A stretch of 16,959 bases of DNA from Actinomycetes bacterium (GCA_023432005.1 JAEYVF010000026.1:1-16959), one strand, 5' to 3'; numbered from the stretch's first letter, positions 6,577-15,503 are shown. A program made the numbers and translations. Notes: generated by a model not told the origin, from the sequence alone.

Positions 6577-8084
6577 CCGAGCGTGACCGCAGTCCACGAG
6601 ACGGGGGGCAGGATGATGCGCAGCTCGCCGTCGACGAGGCGGGCGGTCTCGTTGGGGCGCAGCCGCACCCGCTCGGGGTCCGCGAGCGTGTTCGCGGCGT
6701 GGATGTCCTCGTCGTAGAGGCTCTCCGCACCGACGAGGCTCACATCGCCCAGAAGCGCGGCGTCGACGACGAACTCCGCGGACTCGTCGATGCTGCGGTT
6801 CACGAGGAACACGGCCGTCTCGCCCGACTCGGCGTCGTGGGTGGCGACCGCGTCGACGAGTCCCACCTCGCCGTAGCGCTCGGTCTCGTAGCTCGGGGTC
6901 TCGAGCTTGAGCTCGAGCGCGACGCCGCGCGCGAGCCTCGAGGTGAGCGCGAAGGGGAAGAACGTCGTCTGCTTCCAGGCCGGTCCGCCCGGCTCGGTCA
7001 TGATCGGGGCGATCACGTTGACGAGCTGGGCGAGGCTCGCCGCGGTGACGCGGTCGGCGTGGCGGATGAGCGAGATGAGCAGATTGCCGAACACCACGGC
7101 GTCGACGACCGAGTAGACGTCCTCGAGAAGGCGCGGCGCGACCGGCCACTCCTGCGGGTCCGTGATGCGTTCGACCTCCGCGTAGCGCGAGTGGTACCAG
7201 ACGTTCCACTCGTCGAACGAGATGTTGATGGTCTTCTCGCTGCCGCGCTTCGCCTTCACGTGATCGGCCGTCGCGACGACCGACTCGATGAAGCGGTCCA
7301 TGTCGACGGCAGACGCGAGGAAGCTCGCGTAGTCGCCCTTGAGCGGCTCGTAGTAGGCGTGGCACGAGATGAAGTCGACCTCGTCGTAGGTCTCCTCGAG
7401 CACGATGCGCTCCCACGTGCCGAACAGCGGCATGTGCGCACTCGAGCTGCCGCACACGACGAGCTCGAGACCGGGGTCGACCTGGCGCATCGCGCGCGCC
7501 GTCTTCATGGCGAGCCGTCCGTAGGCACGCGGAGTGTCGTGACCGAGCTGCCATGGGCCGTCCATCTCGTTGCCGAGGCACCACATCCGGATGTCGTAGG
7601 GCTCGGGCGCGCCGTTCGCGATCCGCTGCTCCGACAGCGTCGTGCCGCCGCGGATGTTGGCGTACTCGAGCACGTCGAGCGCCTCCTGCACGCCGCGGGT
7701 GCCGAGGTTGACCGCGTACATGAGCTCCGCGTCGACCTTGCCGATCCAGCGCACGAACTCGTCGAGGCCGATCTCGTTCGTCTCGAGCGAGTGCCACGCG
7801 AGGTCGAGGCGACGCGGGCGCGCCGAGCGCTCGCCCACGCCGTCCTCCCACCGGTAGCCCGAGACGAAGTTGCCGCCCGGGTAGCGGATGGTCGAGACCC
7901 CGAGCTCCGTGACGAGCTCGATGACGTCCTGACGGAACCCGTCGGCATCCGCGCTCGGGTGGCCGGGCTCGTAGATGCCGTCGTACACGCACCGCCCGAG
8001 ATGCTCGACGAACGAGCCGAACAGGCGGCGGTCGATGGGGCCCACGACGAAGTGCGGGTCGATGGTGAGATGTGCGCTGATCAC
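6573..8084 (-). CDS. abfA: GH51 alpha-L-arabinofuranosidase
   Basis: 503 residues, the usual length of intracellular GH51 enzymes that remove terminal alpha-L-arabinofuranosyl groups from arabinan or arabinoxylan oligosaccharides. The (beta/alpha)8 domain has the N-terminal IDRRLFGSFVEHLGRCVYDG, STIRYPGGNFVSGY, acid/base Glu173 in CLGNEMDGPWQ and nucleophile Glu292 in SFDEWNVWYH. A C-terminal beta-domain follows (VFLVNRS, then PPVSWTAVTLG at the end). No signal peptide is present. The start is GTG 8084, with GAGGA about 5 bases upstream. It lies 54 bases after the MalG-type permease gene and overlaps the GH5 gene by 4 bases. Its place behind a CUT1 transporter supports hydrolysis of arabinose-decorated oligosaccharides after uptake. 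The specific function is well supported. Confidence 0.95.
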   Translation of the reverse strand: MISAHLTIDPHFVVGPIDRRLFGSFVEHLGRCVYDGIYEPGHPSADADGFRQDVIELVTELGVSTIRYPGGNFVSGYRWEDGVGERSARPRRLDLAWHSLETNEIGLDEFVRWIGKVDAELMYAVNLGTRGVQEALDVLEYANIRGGTTLSEQRIANGAPEPYDIRMWCLGNEMDGPWQLGHDTPRAYGRLAMKTARAMRQVDPGLELVVCGSSSAHMPLFGTWERIVLEETYDEVDFISCHAYYEPLKGDYASFLASAVDMDRFIESVVATADHVKAKRGSEKTINISFDEWNVWYHSRYAEVERITDPQEWPVAPRLLEDVYSVVDAVVFGNLLISLIRHADRVTAASLAQLVNVIAPIMTEPGGPAWKQTTFFPFALTSRLARGVALELKLETPSYETERYGEVGLVDAVATHDAESGETAVFLVNRSIDESAEFVVDAALLGDVSLVGAESLYDEDIHAANTLADPERVRLRPNETARLVDGELRIILPPVSWTAVTLG

Positions 8085-8106
8085 GGCGTCCTCGATGGTG
8101 TGGATG

Positions 8107-8124
8107 GGTGGATGCGGTGGATGC
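8107..8124. repeat. Tandem 9-mer micro-repeat in intergenic gap
   Basis: GGTGGATGC occurs twice head-to-tail (8107-8115, 8116-8124), with degenerate flanking GTGGATG units. It fills the short gap between the permease and GH51 genes. It is probably a slippage-prone low-complexity spacer; no hairpin or promoter is obvious here. Confidence 0.6.
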
Positions 8125-8138
8125 GGGGGTGACGGGTG

Positions 8139-9074
8139 CTACTTGAGGCTTCCGATGGCGAGCCCACCCTGCCAGTAACGCTGCAGCGTCAGGAAGGCGA
8201 TGATGAGCGGGATCACCGAGACGAGAGAGCCGAGGATGATGATGCTCCACAGGCTCTGCCCGCCGGCCGCGCCGTAGGTCGACGCGGTCGACTGCCAGAG
8301 CCCGATGCCGACCGTGACCGGGAACAGCTGATTGTTCGACAGCATGACGAGCGGGAGGAAGTAGTTGTTCCACGATGCGACGAACGACAGCAGCAGGACC
8401 GTCACGATCGCGGGTCGCAGGAGCGGCAGGGCGACGCGGAAGAACGAGCGGAACTCCCCCGCGCCGTCGACGCGCGCCGCGTCGAGCAGCTCGTCCGGCA
8501 CGGCGTCGCGGGCGTAGACGTGCATGAGGTAGACGCCGAACGGGTTGAGCAGCGTCGGGACGATGACCGCCCAGATCGTGTTCGTCCAGCCCACCTGCGC
8601 GAAGAGCATGAAGGTGGGGATCACGAGCGCCGTGGTCGGCACCATGACCGCGCCCAGCAGGATCGCGAACGAGACGCGGCGCCCGGCGAACCGGTACTTC
8701 GCGAAGCCGTACCCGGCGAGCACGGCGAGCGCCGTCGCGCCGATGCCGCCGACGACCGCGTAGAGCGCGGAGTTGCCGAGCCAGCGGAGGTAGATGCCGC
8801 CGCCGTAGCTGAACAGGTCGGACAGGTTCGCGAGGTAGTCGACGTCGTCGGCGAACCAGAGCGCGCTGCCGCCGCCGAAGAGCCCCGCCGAGCTCTTGGA
8901 GCTGTTGACGATGAGCCACCAGAAGGGGACGAGGAAGTACACCACGAGCGCGGCGAGCACGATGCTCAGGGGCACGCGACCGCGCACCCGCACGGGCCGG
9001 TCGCTCGACACTCCCCCGGGGGTCGTGAGGGCTCGCGTCGTGAGGTCGGGGGTGTCGACCGGGGTCGTGCTCAT
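8139..9074 (-). CDS. CUT1 carbohydrate ABC transporter permease (MalG-like)
   Basis: 311 residues with a roughly 30-residue cytoplasmic N-terminus rich in Thr, Pro and Arg and about six membrane helices (the first around 34-56, LSIVLAALVVYFLVPFWWL). The EAA loop DELLDAARVDGAGEFRSFF (about 194-212) followed by RVALPLLRP is the ATPase-docking motif of binding-protein-dependent permeases. With the preceding permease it forms the heterodimeric channel for oligosaccharides. ATG 9074 overlaps the upstream stop codon (ATGA). No ATPase gene is in the operon, which is usual for actinobacterial CUT1 systems that share an MsmK-type ATPase. Confidence 0.95.
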   Translation of the reverse strand: MSTTPVDTPDLTTRALTTPGGVSSDRPVRVRGRVPLSIVLAALVVYFLVPFWWLIVNSSKSSAGLFGGGSALWFADDVDYLANLSDLFSYGGGIYLRWLGNSALYAVVGGIGATALAVLAGYGFAKYRFAGRRVSFAILLGAVMVPTTALVIPTFMLFAQVGWTNTIWAVIVPTLLNPFGVYLMHVYARDAVPDELLDAARVDGAGEFRSFFRVALPLLRPAIVTVLLLSFVASWNNYFLPLVMLSNNQLFPVTVGIGLWQSTASTYGAAGGQSLWSIIILGSLVSVIPLIIAFLTLQRYWQGGLAIGSLK

Positions 9075-9997
9075 GAGAGGAAGCTCCCTCGCTTGCGGGT
9101 CGCGAACAGGAAGATGTAGACGCACACGAACACGACGGCGCCGAGCGCGAACGAGATCGCGGAGCCGTAGTTGTAGTTCGCGAGCGAGAACGCCTGCTGG
9201 TAGGCGTACATGTTCGGGGTGAAGTCGTCGGGGATCGCGCCGGCCGCGAGCTGCTGCAGGATCTTGGGCTCGTTGAAGAACTGCAGCGTGCCGATGAGCG
9301 CGAACACGAGGATCAGCAGGAGCGCGGGCGCGACGAGCGGGATCTTGATCCGCAGCACGATCTGCCACTGCGAGGCGCCGTCGATGCGCGCCGCCTCGTA
9401 GAGCGTCGGGTCGATCCCCTGGAGGGCGGCATAGAGGATGATCATGTAGTAGCCCGCCCACTGCCACGTCACGACGTTGACCAGGCCCCAGAAGATGAGG
9501 CCCGAGCTCAGGAATTCCGGTGCGGATGCGCCGAAGAGCCCGAAGAGCTCGCCCAGCGGCCCGAAGTTCTTGCTGTAGAGGAAGCCCCACATGAGCGCCC
9601 CGATGACGGTCGGGATCGCGTAGGGCATGAAGATCATGAGGCGCGAGAAGCGCGCGAACCGCGTGACGAGCACATCCAGGATGAGCGCGATCGCGAGCGA
9701 GATCGCCATCTGCAACGGGATGAGCACGAGCGAGAACGAGAGCACGAACCCGACGCCGCTGAGGAACGACGGGTCGCTGAACGCCTTGAGGTAGTTGCCG
9801 AACCACACGAACCGCGTGCCGCCGATGAGCGACTTCTGGAACAGGCTCAGATAGAAGGCGTAGCCGATCGGCAGCACGAGCATCGCGAGGAAGACGATGC
9901 CGAACGGGCCGACGAACAGCCAGCCGGTCAGGCTGTGGCGGCGCGAGGCGGATGCGCGCCTCGTGCGTGCGACGGCGGTGTCGCGGGGGACGGTCAT
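9071..9997 (-). CDS. CUT1 carbohydrate ABC transporter permease (MalF-like)
   Basis: 308 residues. A basic N-terminus (VARTRRASASRRH) precedes the first helix WLFVGPFGIVFLAMLVLPIGY (about 26-46), and about six helices are expected in all. The EAA loop YEAARIDGASQWQIVLRIKIP lies at about 200-220. It pairs with the MalG-type protein encoded next and receives substrate from the lipoprotein encoded upstream. Start ATG 9997 is preceded by GGAG about 7-8 bases upstream. The stop overlaps the next start by 4 bases. A GC-rich hairpin separates it from the binding-protein gene, which would lower its expression relative to the binding protein. Confidence 0.95.
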   Translation of the reverse strand: MTVPRDTAVARTRRASASRRHSLTGWLFVGPFGIVFLAMLVLPIGYAFYLSLFQKSLIGGTRFVWFGNYLKAFSDPSFLSGVGFVLSFSLVLIPLQMAISLAIALILDVLVTRFARFSRLMIFMPYAIPTVIGALMWGFLYSKNFGPLGELFGLFGASAPEFLSSGLIFWGLVNVVTWQWAGYYMIILYAALQGIDPTLYEAARIDGASQWQIVLRIKIPLVAPALLLILVFALIGTLQFFNEPKILQQLAAGAIPDDFTPNMYAYQQAFSLANYNYGSAISFALGAVVFVCVYIFLFATRKRGSFLS

Positions 9998-10028
9998 GAG
10001 GGGTCTCCGGGATCGGGGTCGGATGGGA

Positions 10029-10060
10029 GGGGCCGGCCCGCGCGGCGGCGGACCGGCCCC
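10029..10060 (-). terminator. GC-rich hairpin after binding-protein gene
   Basis: GGGGCCGG (10029-10036) pairs perfectly with CCGGCCCC (10053-10060) around a 16-base G/C-rich loop. It begins 8 bases after the binding-protein stop and precedes the permease gene. No U-tract follows on the minus strand. It is likely a partial terminator or mRNA-stabilising element that uncouples binding-protein levels from permease levels. Confidence 0.55.
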
Positions 10061-10068
10061 GGATCAGG

Positions 10069-11424
10069 TCACTTGACGGTGAAGCCCTGCTCCTCGGCGT
10101 ACCCCACCACGTCCGCCTGGAGGGCGTCCGCCGCCTCGGAGCCGGTCGCCGTGCCGTTGATGATGGCGGCGATCTGCTTCGTCAGCGCAGAGTAGTAGTA
10201 CTGCCCCAGCGGCGTGTAGACCATGCCCGTGTAGGCGTCGGCCGCCGGCACGTACACGTCCTTGTTGGCCTGCTGCCCGTCGAAGAACGGCACCTCGTAG
10301 TTGAGGAACTCGTCCGACTTGAGCACGCTCAGGTTGAGCGGGAAGATCACCTGGTTCTTCCAGCCCGCATCGAGCGACGCGGGGTCGGCGTACACGCCGA
10401 AGGCGACCTTGGCCGCGAGCGCGGGGTCCTTCGCCTGCGTCGTCACCGAGAACGCGGAGCCGCCCCAGTTGATCGACACGGGGTTCGCCGCATCCCACTG
10501 CGGCATCGGCGCGGTCGCCCAGACGTGGGCGTCCGCACCCTCGCCGACACCCGCTCCCTGCAGGTAGCCGGGCGCCCACGCGGCCGAGAGGTAGGTCGCG
10601 TAGTCCCCGTTGATCACCCCGGCGATGTACTCCGGCGTGAACTGGTCCTGCGTGCCCACGAGACCCTTCTCCGCGAGGCCCGCCCAGTACTCGAGCACCT
10701 CCTTGATCTCGTCGCTGTCGAGGTCGATCGTGATCTCGCCCTCGTTGGCCGGATCGTACGCGAACGGCTCCGCGCCGTTCTGGTACATGAGGGCCGTGAC
10801 GTAGGCGGGCTGGTTCGCGGGGAAGCTCGCGAAGAAGGGTCCGCCGGCGTCCTTGACCAGCTGGGCGGTCGCCTCGAACTCCTCCCACGTGGTGGGCGGC
10901 GTGACGCCGTAGGTCTCGAAGACGTCCTTGCGGTAGATCATGCCCATCGGACCGCCGTCGACGGGCGCGCCGTAGACGGCGCCGCCGACGGAGACGTCCT
11001 TCCACGCGCCCTCGCTGAAGTCGCCCTTGACGTCCTCGTAGCCGAGGTCGGTGAGGTCGACGAGCGCACCCTGCGCCACGTAGGTGGGGATGCGGTCGCC
11101 CTCGAGCATGACGACGTCAGGGGCGCCGCTGCCCGCCGAGACCGCCGTCTGGAACTTGTCGTACTCCTCGCCGCCCGCGCCCGCGTTGTTCCAGCAGACC
11201 TGCACGTCGTCGTGCGCCTTGTTGAAGTTGTCCACGACCTCTTCCATGTTGGGGTACCACGCCCACATGGTCACGACGGGAGCGTCGGCGTCGACGATCG
11301 TGTTGGTGCAGGTGGCGTCGCTGTTCCCGCCGCCCCCGCCGCCGGTTCCGCCATCGGAACATGCGACGAGGGCCCCCGCGACCACGATGGTCGCGACGGC
11401 GGCGATTGCCTTCTTCGTCTTCAT
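10069..11424 (-). CDS. CUT1 extracellular sugar-binding lipoprotein, family 1
   Basis: 451 residues. The signal MKTKK plus a hydrophobic core ends in lipobox LVAC (Cys22), followed by a Gly-rich linker and the mature solute-binding fold: VVTMWAWYPNMEEVVDNFNKA near the N-terminus, then APDVVMLEGDRIPTYVAQGALVDLTD, PTTWEEFEATAQ and NWGGSAFSV. Many exposed Trp and Tyr residues suit oligosaccharide stacking. It would capture arabinose-containing or beta-linked oligosaccharides for the permeases encoded downstream. ATG 11424 is chosen because the lipoprotein signal begins there and AAAGGA lies about 8 bases upstream. The open frame extends further to 11586, but that part contains the promoter and operators. 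It is the first gene of the five-gene operon and is probably repressed by the divergent LacI protein. Confidence 0.95.
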   Translation of the reverse strand: MKTKKAIAAVATIVVAGALVACSDGGTGGGGGGNSDATCTNTIVDADAPVVTMWAWYPNMEEVVDNFNKAHDDVQVCWNNAGAGGEEYDKFQTAVSAGSGAPDVVMLEGDRIPTYVAQGALVDLTDLGYEDVKGDFSEGAWKDVSVGGAVYGAPVDGGPMGMIYRKDVFETYGVTPPTTWEEFEATAQLVKDAGGPFFASFPANQPAYVTALMYQNGAEPFAYDPANEGEITIDLDSDEIKEVLEYWAGLAEKGLVGTQDQFTPEYIAGVINGDYATYLSAAWAPGYLQGAGVGEGADAHVWATAPMPQWDAANPVSINWGGSAFSVTTQAKDPALAAKVAFGVYADPASLDAGWKNQVIFPLNLSVLKSDEFLNYEVPFFDGQQANKDVYVPAADAYTGMVYTPLGQYYYSALTKQIAAIINGTATGSEAADALQADVVGYAEEQGFTVK

Positions 11425-11529
11425 CAATCGATTCCTTTCGGGGGACTTCTCTGTCGGTGCAGTGCGTCGCGCCCCGGCATGTCCGCGCCCCGTCAGGAAC
11501 CTTCCGGGCACCATCGCCGAGGAACTTTC

Positions 11530-11553
11530 TAACGTTGTATTTCCAACGTTGTA
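11530..11553. promoter_or_regulatory. Paired LacI-type operator candidates (two AACGTTGTA repeats)
   Basis: AACGTTGTA occurs at 11531-11539 and 11545-11553, 14 bases apart. Each has a palindromic AACGTT core with a central CG step (CAACGTTG at 11544-11551). LacI-family hinge helices insert at such a central CpG. The pair lies directly downstream of the strong minus promoter, at about +1 to +22, where repressor binding blocks transcription. Confidence 0.7.
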
Positions 11554-11565
11554 GGCGACTATGGT
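11535..11565 (+). promoter_or_regulatory. Possible promoter of the lacI-family gene
   Basis: TATGGT (11560-11565) is a good -10 element, the same hexamer as at 2602, and its sequence overlaps the opposite-strand -10. TTGTAT (11535-11540) could be the -35 at a long 19-base spacing. The operator pair would then lie within this promoter, suggesting autoregulation. Confidence 0.35.
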
Positions 11566-11586
11566 CAAGCTGCAGTCCGGTGTCAA
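11558..11586 (-). promoter_or_regulatory. Strong promoter of the binding protein-permease-GH51-GH5 operon
   Basis: On the minus strand a perfect -35 TTGACA (11581-11586) is followed by 17 bases and -10 CATAGT (11558-11563). The start point would be near 11551, immediately before the AACGTTGTA repeats, leaving a leader of about 125 bases to ATG 11424. Confidence 0.7.
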
Positions 11587-11642
11587 GTAGATTCTTCGGA
11601 CCGCAGCCCGCGCAGGGGCTGGAATCGCAGGAGGGAGCGCCC

Positions 11643-12707
11643 GTGGGATCGACGCTCCACGACGTCGCGCGACTGGCGGGCGTGTCGATCAAGACCGTCT
11701 CCAATGTCGTCAACGACTACCCGCACGTGCGGCCGAGCACCCGCGACAAGGTGCTGGCGGCCATCGAGCAGCTCGACTACCGCCCCAACCTCTCGGCCCG
11801 CGGGCTGCGCTCCGGGCGGACCGGTGTCATCGGCCTCGCCATCCCCGAGCTGCGCCAGAACTACTTCGCCGAGCTCGCCGACTCGATCATCCGCGCCGCG
11901 GACCGTCACGGCGTCGGCGTCGTGATCGACCAGACGAGCGCCACCCGGGAGGGCGAGCTCGCCGTGCTCTCGGGCGAGCGCCTGCGCCTCACCGACGGCG
12001 TGCTGTTCAGCCCCGAGCGTCTCGGCCAGGAGGACGTCGAGCTCCTCGAGGTGGCCTTCCCGCTCGTGCTGCTCGGCGAGCGCATCTTCGGCGGTCCGAC
12101 CGACCACGTGACCATGCGGAACGTGGAATCGGCACGCGCCGCGACCGAGCACCTGCTCGGTATCGGCCGCCGTCGCATCGCGGTCATCGGCGCCCACCCG
12201 ATCAACCAGGACGACATCCGCTCGGCGAACCTGCGCCTCCGCGGCTACCGCGAGGCACTCGAGGCCGCGGGGCTGCCGTACGACACGGCGCTCGTGCGCG
12301 TCGCCGCCCCGTGGCACCGCGAGAACGGCGCCGCCGCGATGCGCGGTCTGCTCGAGGACGGCGTCGACTTCGACGGGCTCTTCACCTTCAACGACACCCT
12401 CGGCCTCGGCGCCCTCCGCGCGCTCGGCGAGGCGGGCGTCCGAGTGCCCGACGACGTGGCCGTCATCGGCTTCGACAACATCGACGAGTCGCGTTTCTCG
12501 GTGCCCTCCATGTCGAGCGTCGACCCGGGACGCGACGAGATCGCGCGCGTGGCCGTCGAGACGCTGCTCGCCCGCATCCGCGAGAAGTGCGAGCCGGCGC
12601 CGCCGCGCCAGATCCTCGCCGACTACCGTGTCGTCGGCCGGGAGTCGACGGGATTCACGGAGCCGGTCGAGCCGGAGTCCGCGGTCTCTCTGTCGATCGG
12701 GGCCTGA
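11643..12707 (+). CDS. LacI-family transcriptional regulator
   Basis: 354 residues. The N-terminal helix-turn-helix (STLHDVARLAGVSIKTVSNV, about 3-22) leads to the hinge NLSARGLRSGRTGVIGL (about 49-65), whose Leu55 corresponds to the hinge leucine inserted into the operator minor groove. The sugar-binding core is a type I periplasmic-binding-protein fold with GVLFSPERLG, AVIGAHPINQDD, FDGLFTFNDTLGLGALRAL and the C-terminal VAVIGFDNIDESRFSVPSMSSVD. The recognition helix carries Ile-Lys at the two specificity positions after VS. GTG 11643 has AGGAGGG 7 bases upstream; the frame is open further 5' but that DNA is the divergent promoter region. It sits back-to-back with the CUT1-GH51-GH5 operon and most likely represses it through the AACGTT pair until an oligosaccharide or arabinose binds. 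Confidence 0.95.
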   Translation: MGSTLHDVARLAGVSIKTVSNVVNDYPHVRPSTRDKVLAAIEQLDYRPNLSARGLRSGRTGVIGLAIPELRQNYFAELADSIIRAADRHGVGVVIDQTSATREGELAVLSGERLRLTDGVLFSPERLGQEDVELLEVAFPLVLLGERIFGGPTDHVTMRNVESARAATEHLLGIGRRRIAVIGAHPINQDDIRSANLRLRGYREALEAAGLPYDTALVRVAAPWHRENGAAAMRGLLEDGVDFDGLFTFNDTLGLGALRALGEAGVRVPDDVAVIGFDNIDESRFSVPSMSSVDPGRDEIARVAVETLLARIREKCEPAPPRQILADYRVVGRESTGFTEPVEPESAVSLSIGA

Positions 12708-12713
12708 GCCCCG
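12698..12713. terminator. Small bidirectional hairpin between convergent genes
   Basis: CGGGGC-CTGA-GCCCCG is a perfect 6-bp stem with a tetraloop that contains the TGA stop of the LacI-family gene. It is 6 bases from the end of the convergent GH1 gene. It is a plausible weak terminator for both, without a T-tract. Confidence 0.45.
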
Positions 12714-12719
12714 GCGGTG

Positions 12720-14172
<1,453 letters not shown>

Positions 14173-14180
<8 letters not shown>

Positions 14181-15360
14181 CCCCAGCGCCCTCCGCGTAC
14201 GACGCCGGGTCGCTGAGAACCTCGAAGAAGGCGAGCTCGGCGGCGCCGATCAGCAGGCGGTCGCGACCGAGCGCAGCGGGGCGGATGCGCACCCCCTCCC
14301 ACGCGATCGGCAGCGTGCGCGCCGAGACGGCCGCCTCGAGCGCGGGCGCGTCCCAGGCCAGGAGCGTCGCGAGGAAGCCGCCGAGCACGACGAGCTCGGG
14401 GCCGAGCACGTTGATGGCGTTGCCGAGCGCCCCGCCGAGCACGATCTGCTGACGGGCGAGCTCGGCGTGCAGCCTCTTGTCGGTCGAGGAGAGCACCGCG
14501 GCCTCGAACTCGGGCTCGTCGAGGCTCTGCCGCCCGAGGATGTCGAGGAGCCGGGCCCGGCTCACCTCCTCCTCGAGGGTGCCGCCGACGGTCGCGCGGT
14601 GCGCGGGGTCGTCGAGTCGGGGACGGTTGTGCCCGAACTCACCCGCGTAGCCGTACGCCCCGCGGTAGGGCTGGCCGCCCACGATGACGCCGCCGCCGAT
14701 GCCGCTCGCGCCGCCGTTGAGGTACACGAGCTGGTCGACTCCGCGACCGACGCCGAAGAGCCGCTCGGCGAGGGCGCCGAGGGTCGCGTCGTTGTCCGCG
14801 ACGGTGGGCAGGCCGACGACCGACTCGACGAGCCTCGCGAAGGCGCTCTCCCGCCATCCGAGGTGCGGCGCCCAGCGCACGACGCCGTCGCTCGCGCGCA
14901 CGAGTCCGGGAACGGCGACCCCGACGCCGACGAGCCGTCGATCGCGCGCGGGGCCGGCGTGCAGCTCGGCGACGACCTCGCCGATGATCGCGGCCGCCTC
15001 CTCGGGGCTCGCGATGTGGTCGAGCTCGCGACGGACGCGGTGATCGAGCCGACCGCCGAGGCCCACGAGCGCGACCGTGACGGCGTCGATCTCGGGGTTG
15101 ACGGCGATGATGGCCGGTCGCGGATCGGGGAGCACGCGGCGCGAGGGCCGGCCCACGCGGTTGGTGGCGCCCGGGTCGCCCTCGACGACGAGACCGAGCT
15201 CGACGAGCTCGGCGACCAGTGCGCCGATCGTCGAGCGGTTGAGGCCGGTGAGCGCGGTCAGGTCGGCGCGCGAGGGCTCTCCCCCGCGGTGCACGAGCTC
15301 GAGGACCGTCGAAAGGTTTCGACGTCGAACCGAGTCGACGGTGTCCCCGAGCGCTGCCAC
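14173..15360 (-). CDS. ROK-family transcriptional regulator
   Basis: 395 residues. The N-terminal winged helix-turn-helix (about 10-60; PSRADLTALTGLNRSTIGALVAEL is the HTH) is followed by a sugar-kinase-like ROK domain: VGVGVAVPGLV, ADNDATLGALAE (about 188-199), LNGGASGIGGGVIVGG and GYAGEFGH (237-244). The family zinc site is usually His plus three Cys in a CxCGxxGCLE-like stretch. His244 is kept, but the rest reads DDPAHRATVGGTLEEE with no cysteine, so metal binding is doubtful. GTG 15360 is chosen because -10 TAAGGT ends exactly 7 bases upstream, predicting a leaderless mRNA. GTG 15369 overlaps that element. It lies divergent to a CUT1 binding-protein gene and upstream of GH1, so it probably senses a monosaccharide or its phosphate and controls both. 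Confidence 0.93.
15308..15329. repeat. GTCGAAA/TTTCGAC inverted repeats inside the ROK gene 5' end
   Basis: GTCGAAA (15308-15314), GG, TTTCGAC (15317-15323) is a perfect 16-bp palindrome. It overlaps a second one, TTCGACGTCGAA (15318-15329). The same heptamers recur in the leader of the divergent binding-protein gene at 15504-15523. They fall about 31-52 bases into the predicted ROK transcript and could be an autoregulatory site, though they also encode VRRRNLS. Confidence 0.4.
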
Positions 15361-15367
15361 GACGCAC

Positions 15368-15373
15368 ACCTTA
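15368..15373 (-). promoter_or_regulatory. Candidate -10 element of the ROK-GH1 operon
   Basis: TAAGGT on the minus strand is separated from GTG 15360 by 7 bases, so transcription would begin at or next to the start codon (leaderless). No TTGACA-like -35 is visible 16-18 bases upstream. Confidence 0.4.
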
Positions 15374-15441
15374 GCGCCTGCACCGGCCCCGCGGATGTCC
15401 GCCGCGACGGGCCGCCGCGTCCCCCTGTTGGGGGCTCAACC

Positions 15442-15458
15442 GTTATTTTGTTGTTATT
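15442..15458. repeat. GTTATT direct repeats, one helical turn apart
   Basis: GTTATT at 15442-15447 and 15453-15458 are 11 bases apart in an unusually AT-rich patch. They lie just upstream of, and touch, the -35 of the binding-protein promoter. Regular phasing on one face of the helix suits a regulator site, possibly for ROK or an activator. Confidence 0.35.
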
Positions 15459-15486
15459 GACCGCAATTGCCGGGCCTGCGTATGAT
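15457..15486 (+). promoter_or_regulatory. Promoter of the second CUT1 binding-protein gene
   Basis: -35 TTGACC (15457-15462), 18 bases, -10 TATGAT (15481-15486). Initiation is expected near 15493, giving a leader of about 51 bases before ATG 15544. Confidence 0.7.
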
Positions 15487-15503
15487 CGCCGCATCCCAAC
15501 CAC

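Noticed and set aside
5191..8919. A 1242-codon open frame on the minus strand spanning the GH5, GH51 and permease genes
   Set aside because: Only its last part is the GH5 protein; the rest is an arginine-rich misreading of GH51 and MalG. High GC leaves few stop codons in wrong frames.
11425..11586. N-terminal extension of the CUT1 binding protein to 11586
   Set aside because: The lipoprotein signal starts at ATG 11424 with a good ribosome-binding site, and the extension covers the operon promoter and the AACGTT repeats.
11361..11642. N-terminal extension of the LacI-family protein from 11361
   Set aside because: It is antisense to the binding-protein gene and covers the divergent promoters. 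The HTH begins right after GTG 11643, which has AGGAGGG upstream.
15421..15434. CCCCC-TGTT-GGGGG mini-hairpin upstream of the second CUT1 promoter
   Set aside because: The 5-bp stem lies upstream of the promoter on both strands' logic and is easily produced by chance in GC-rich DNA.
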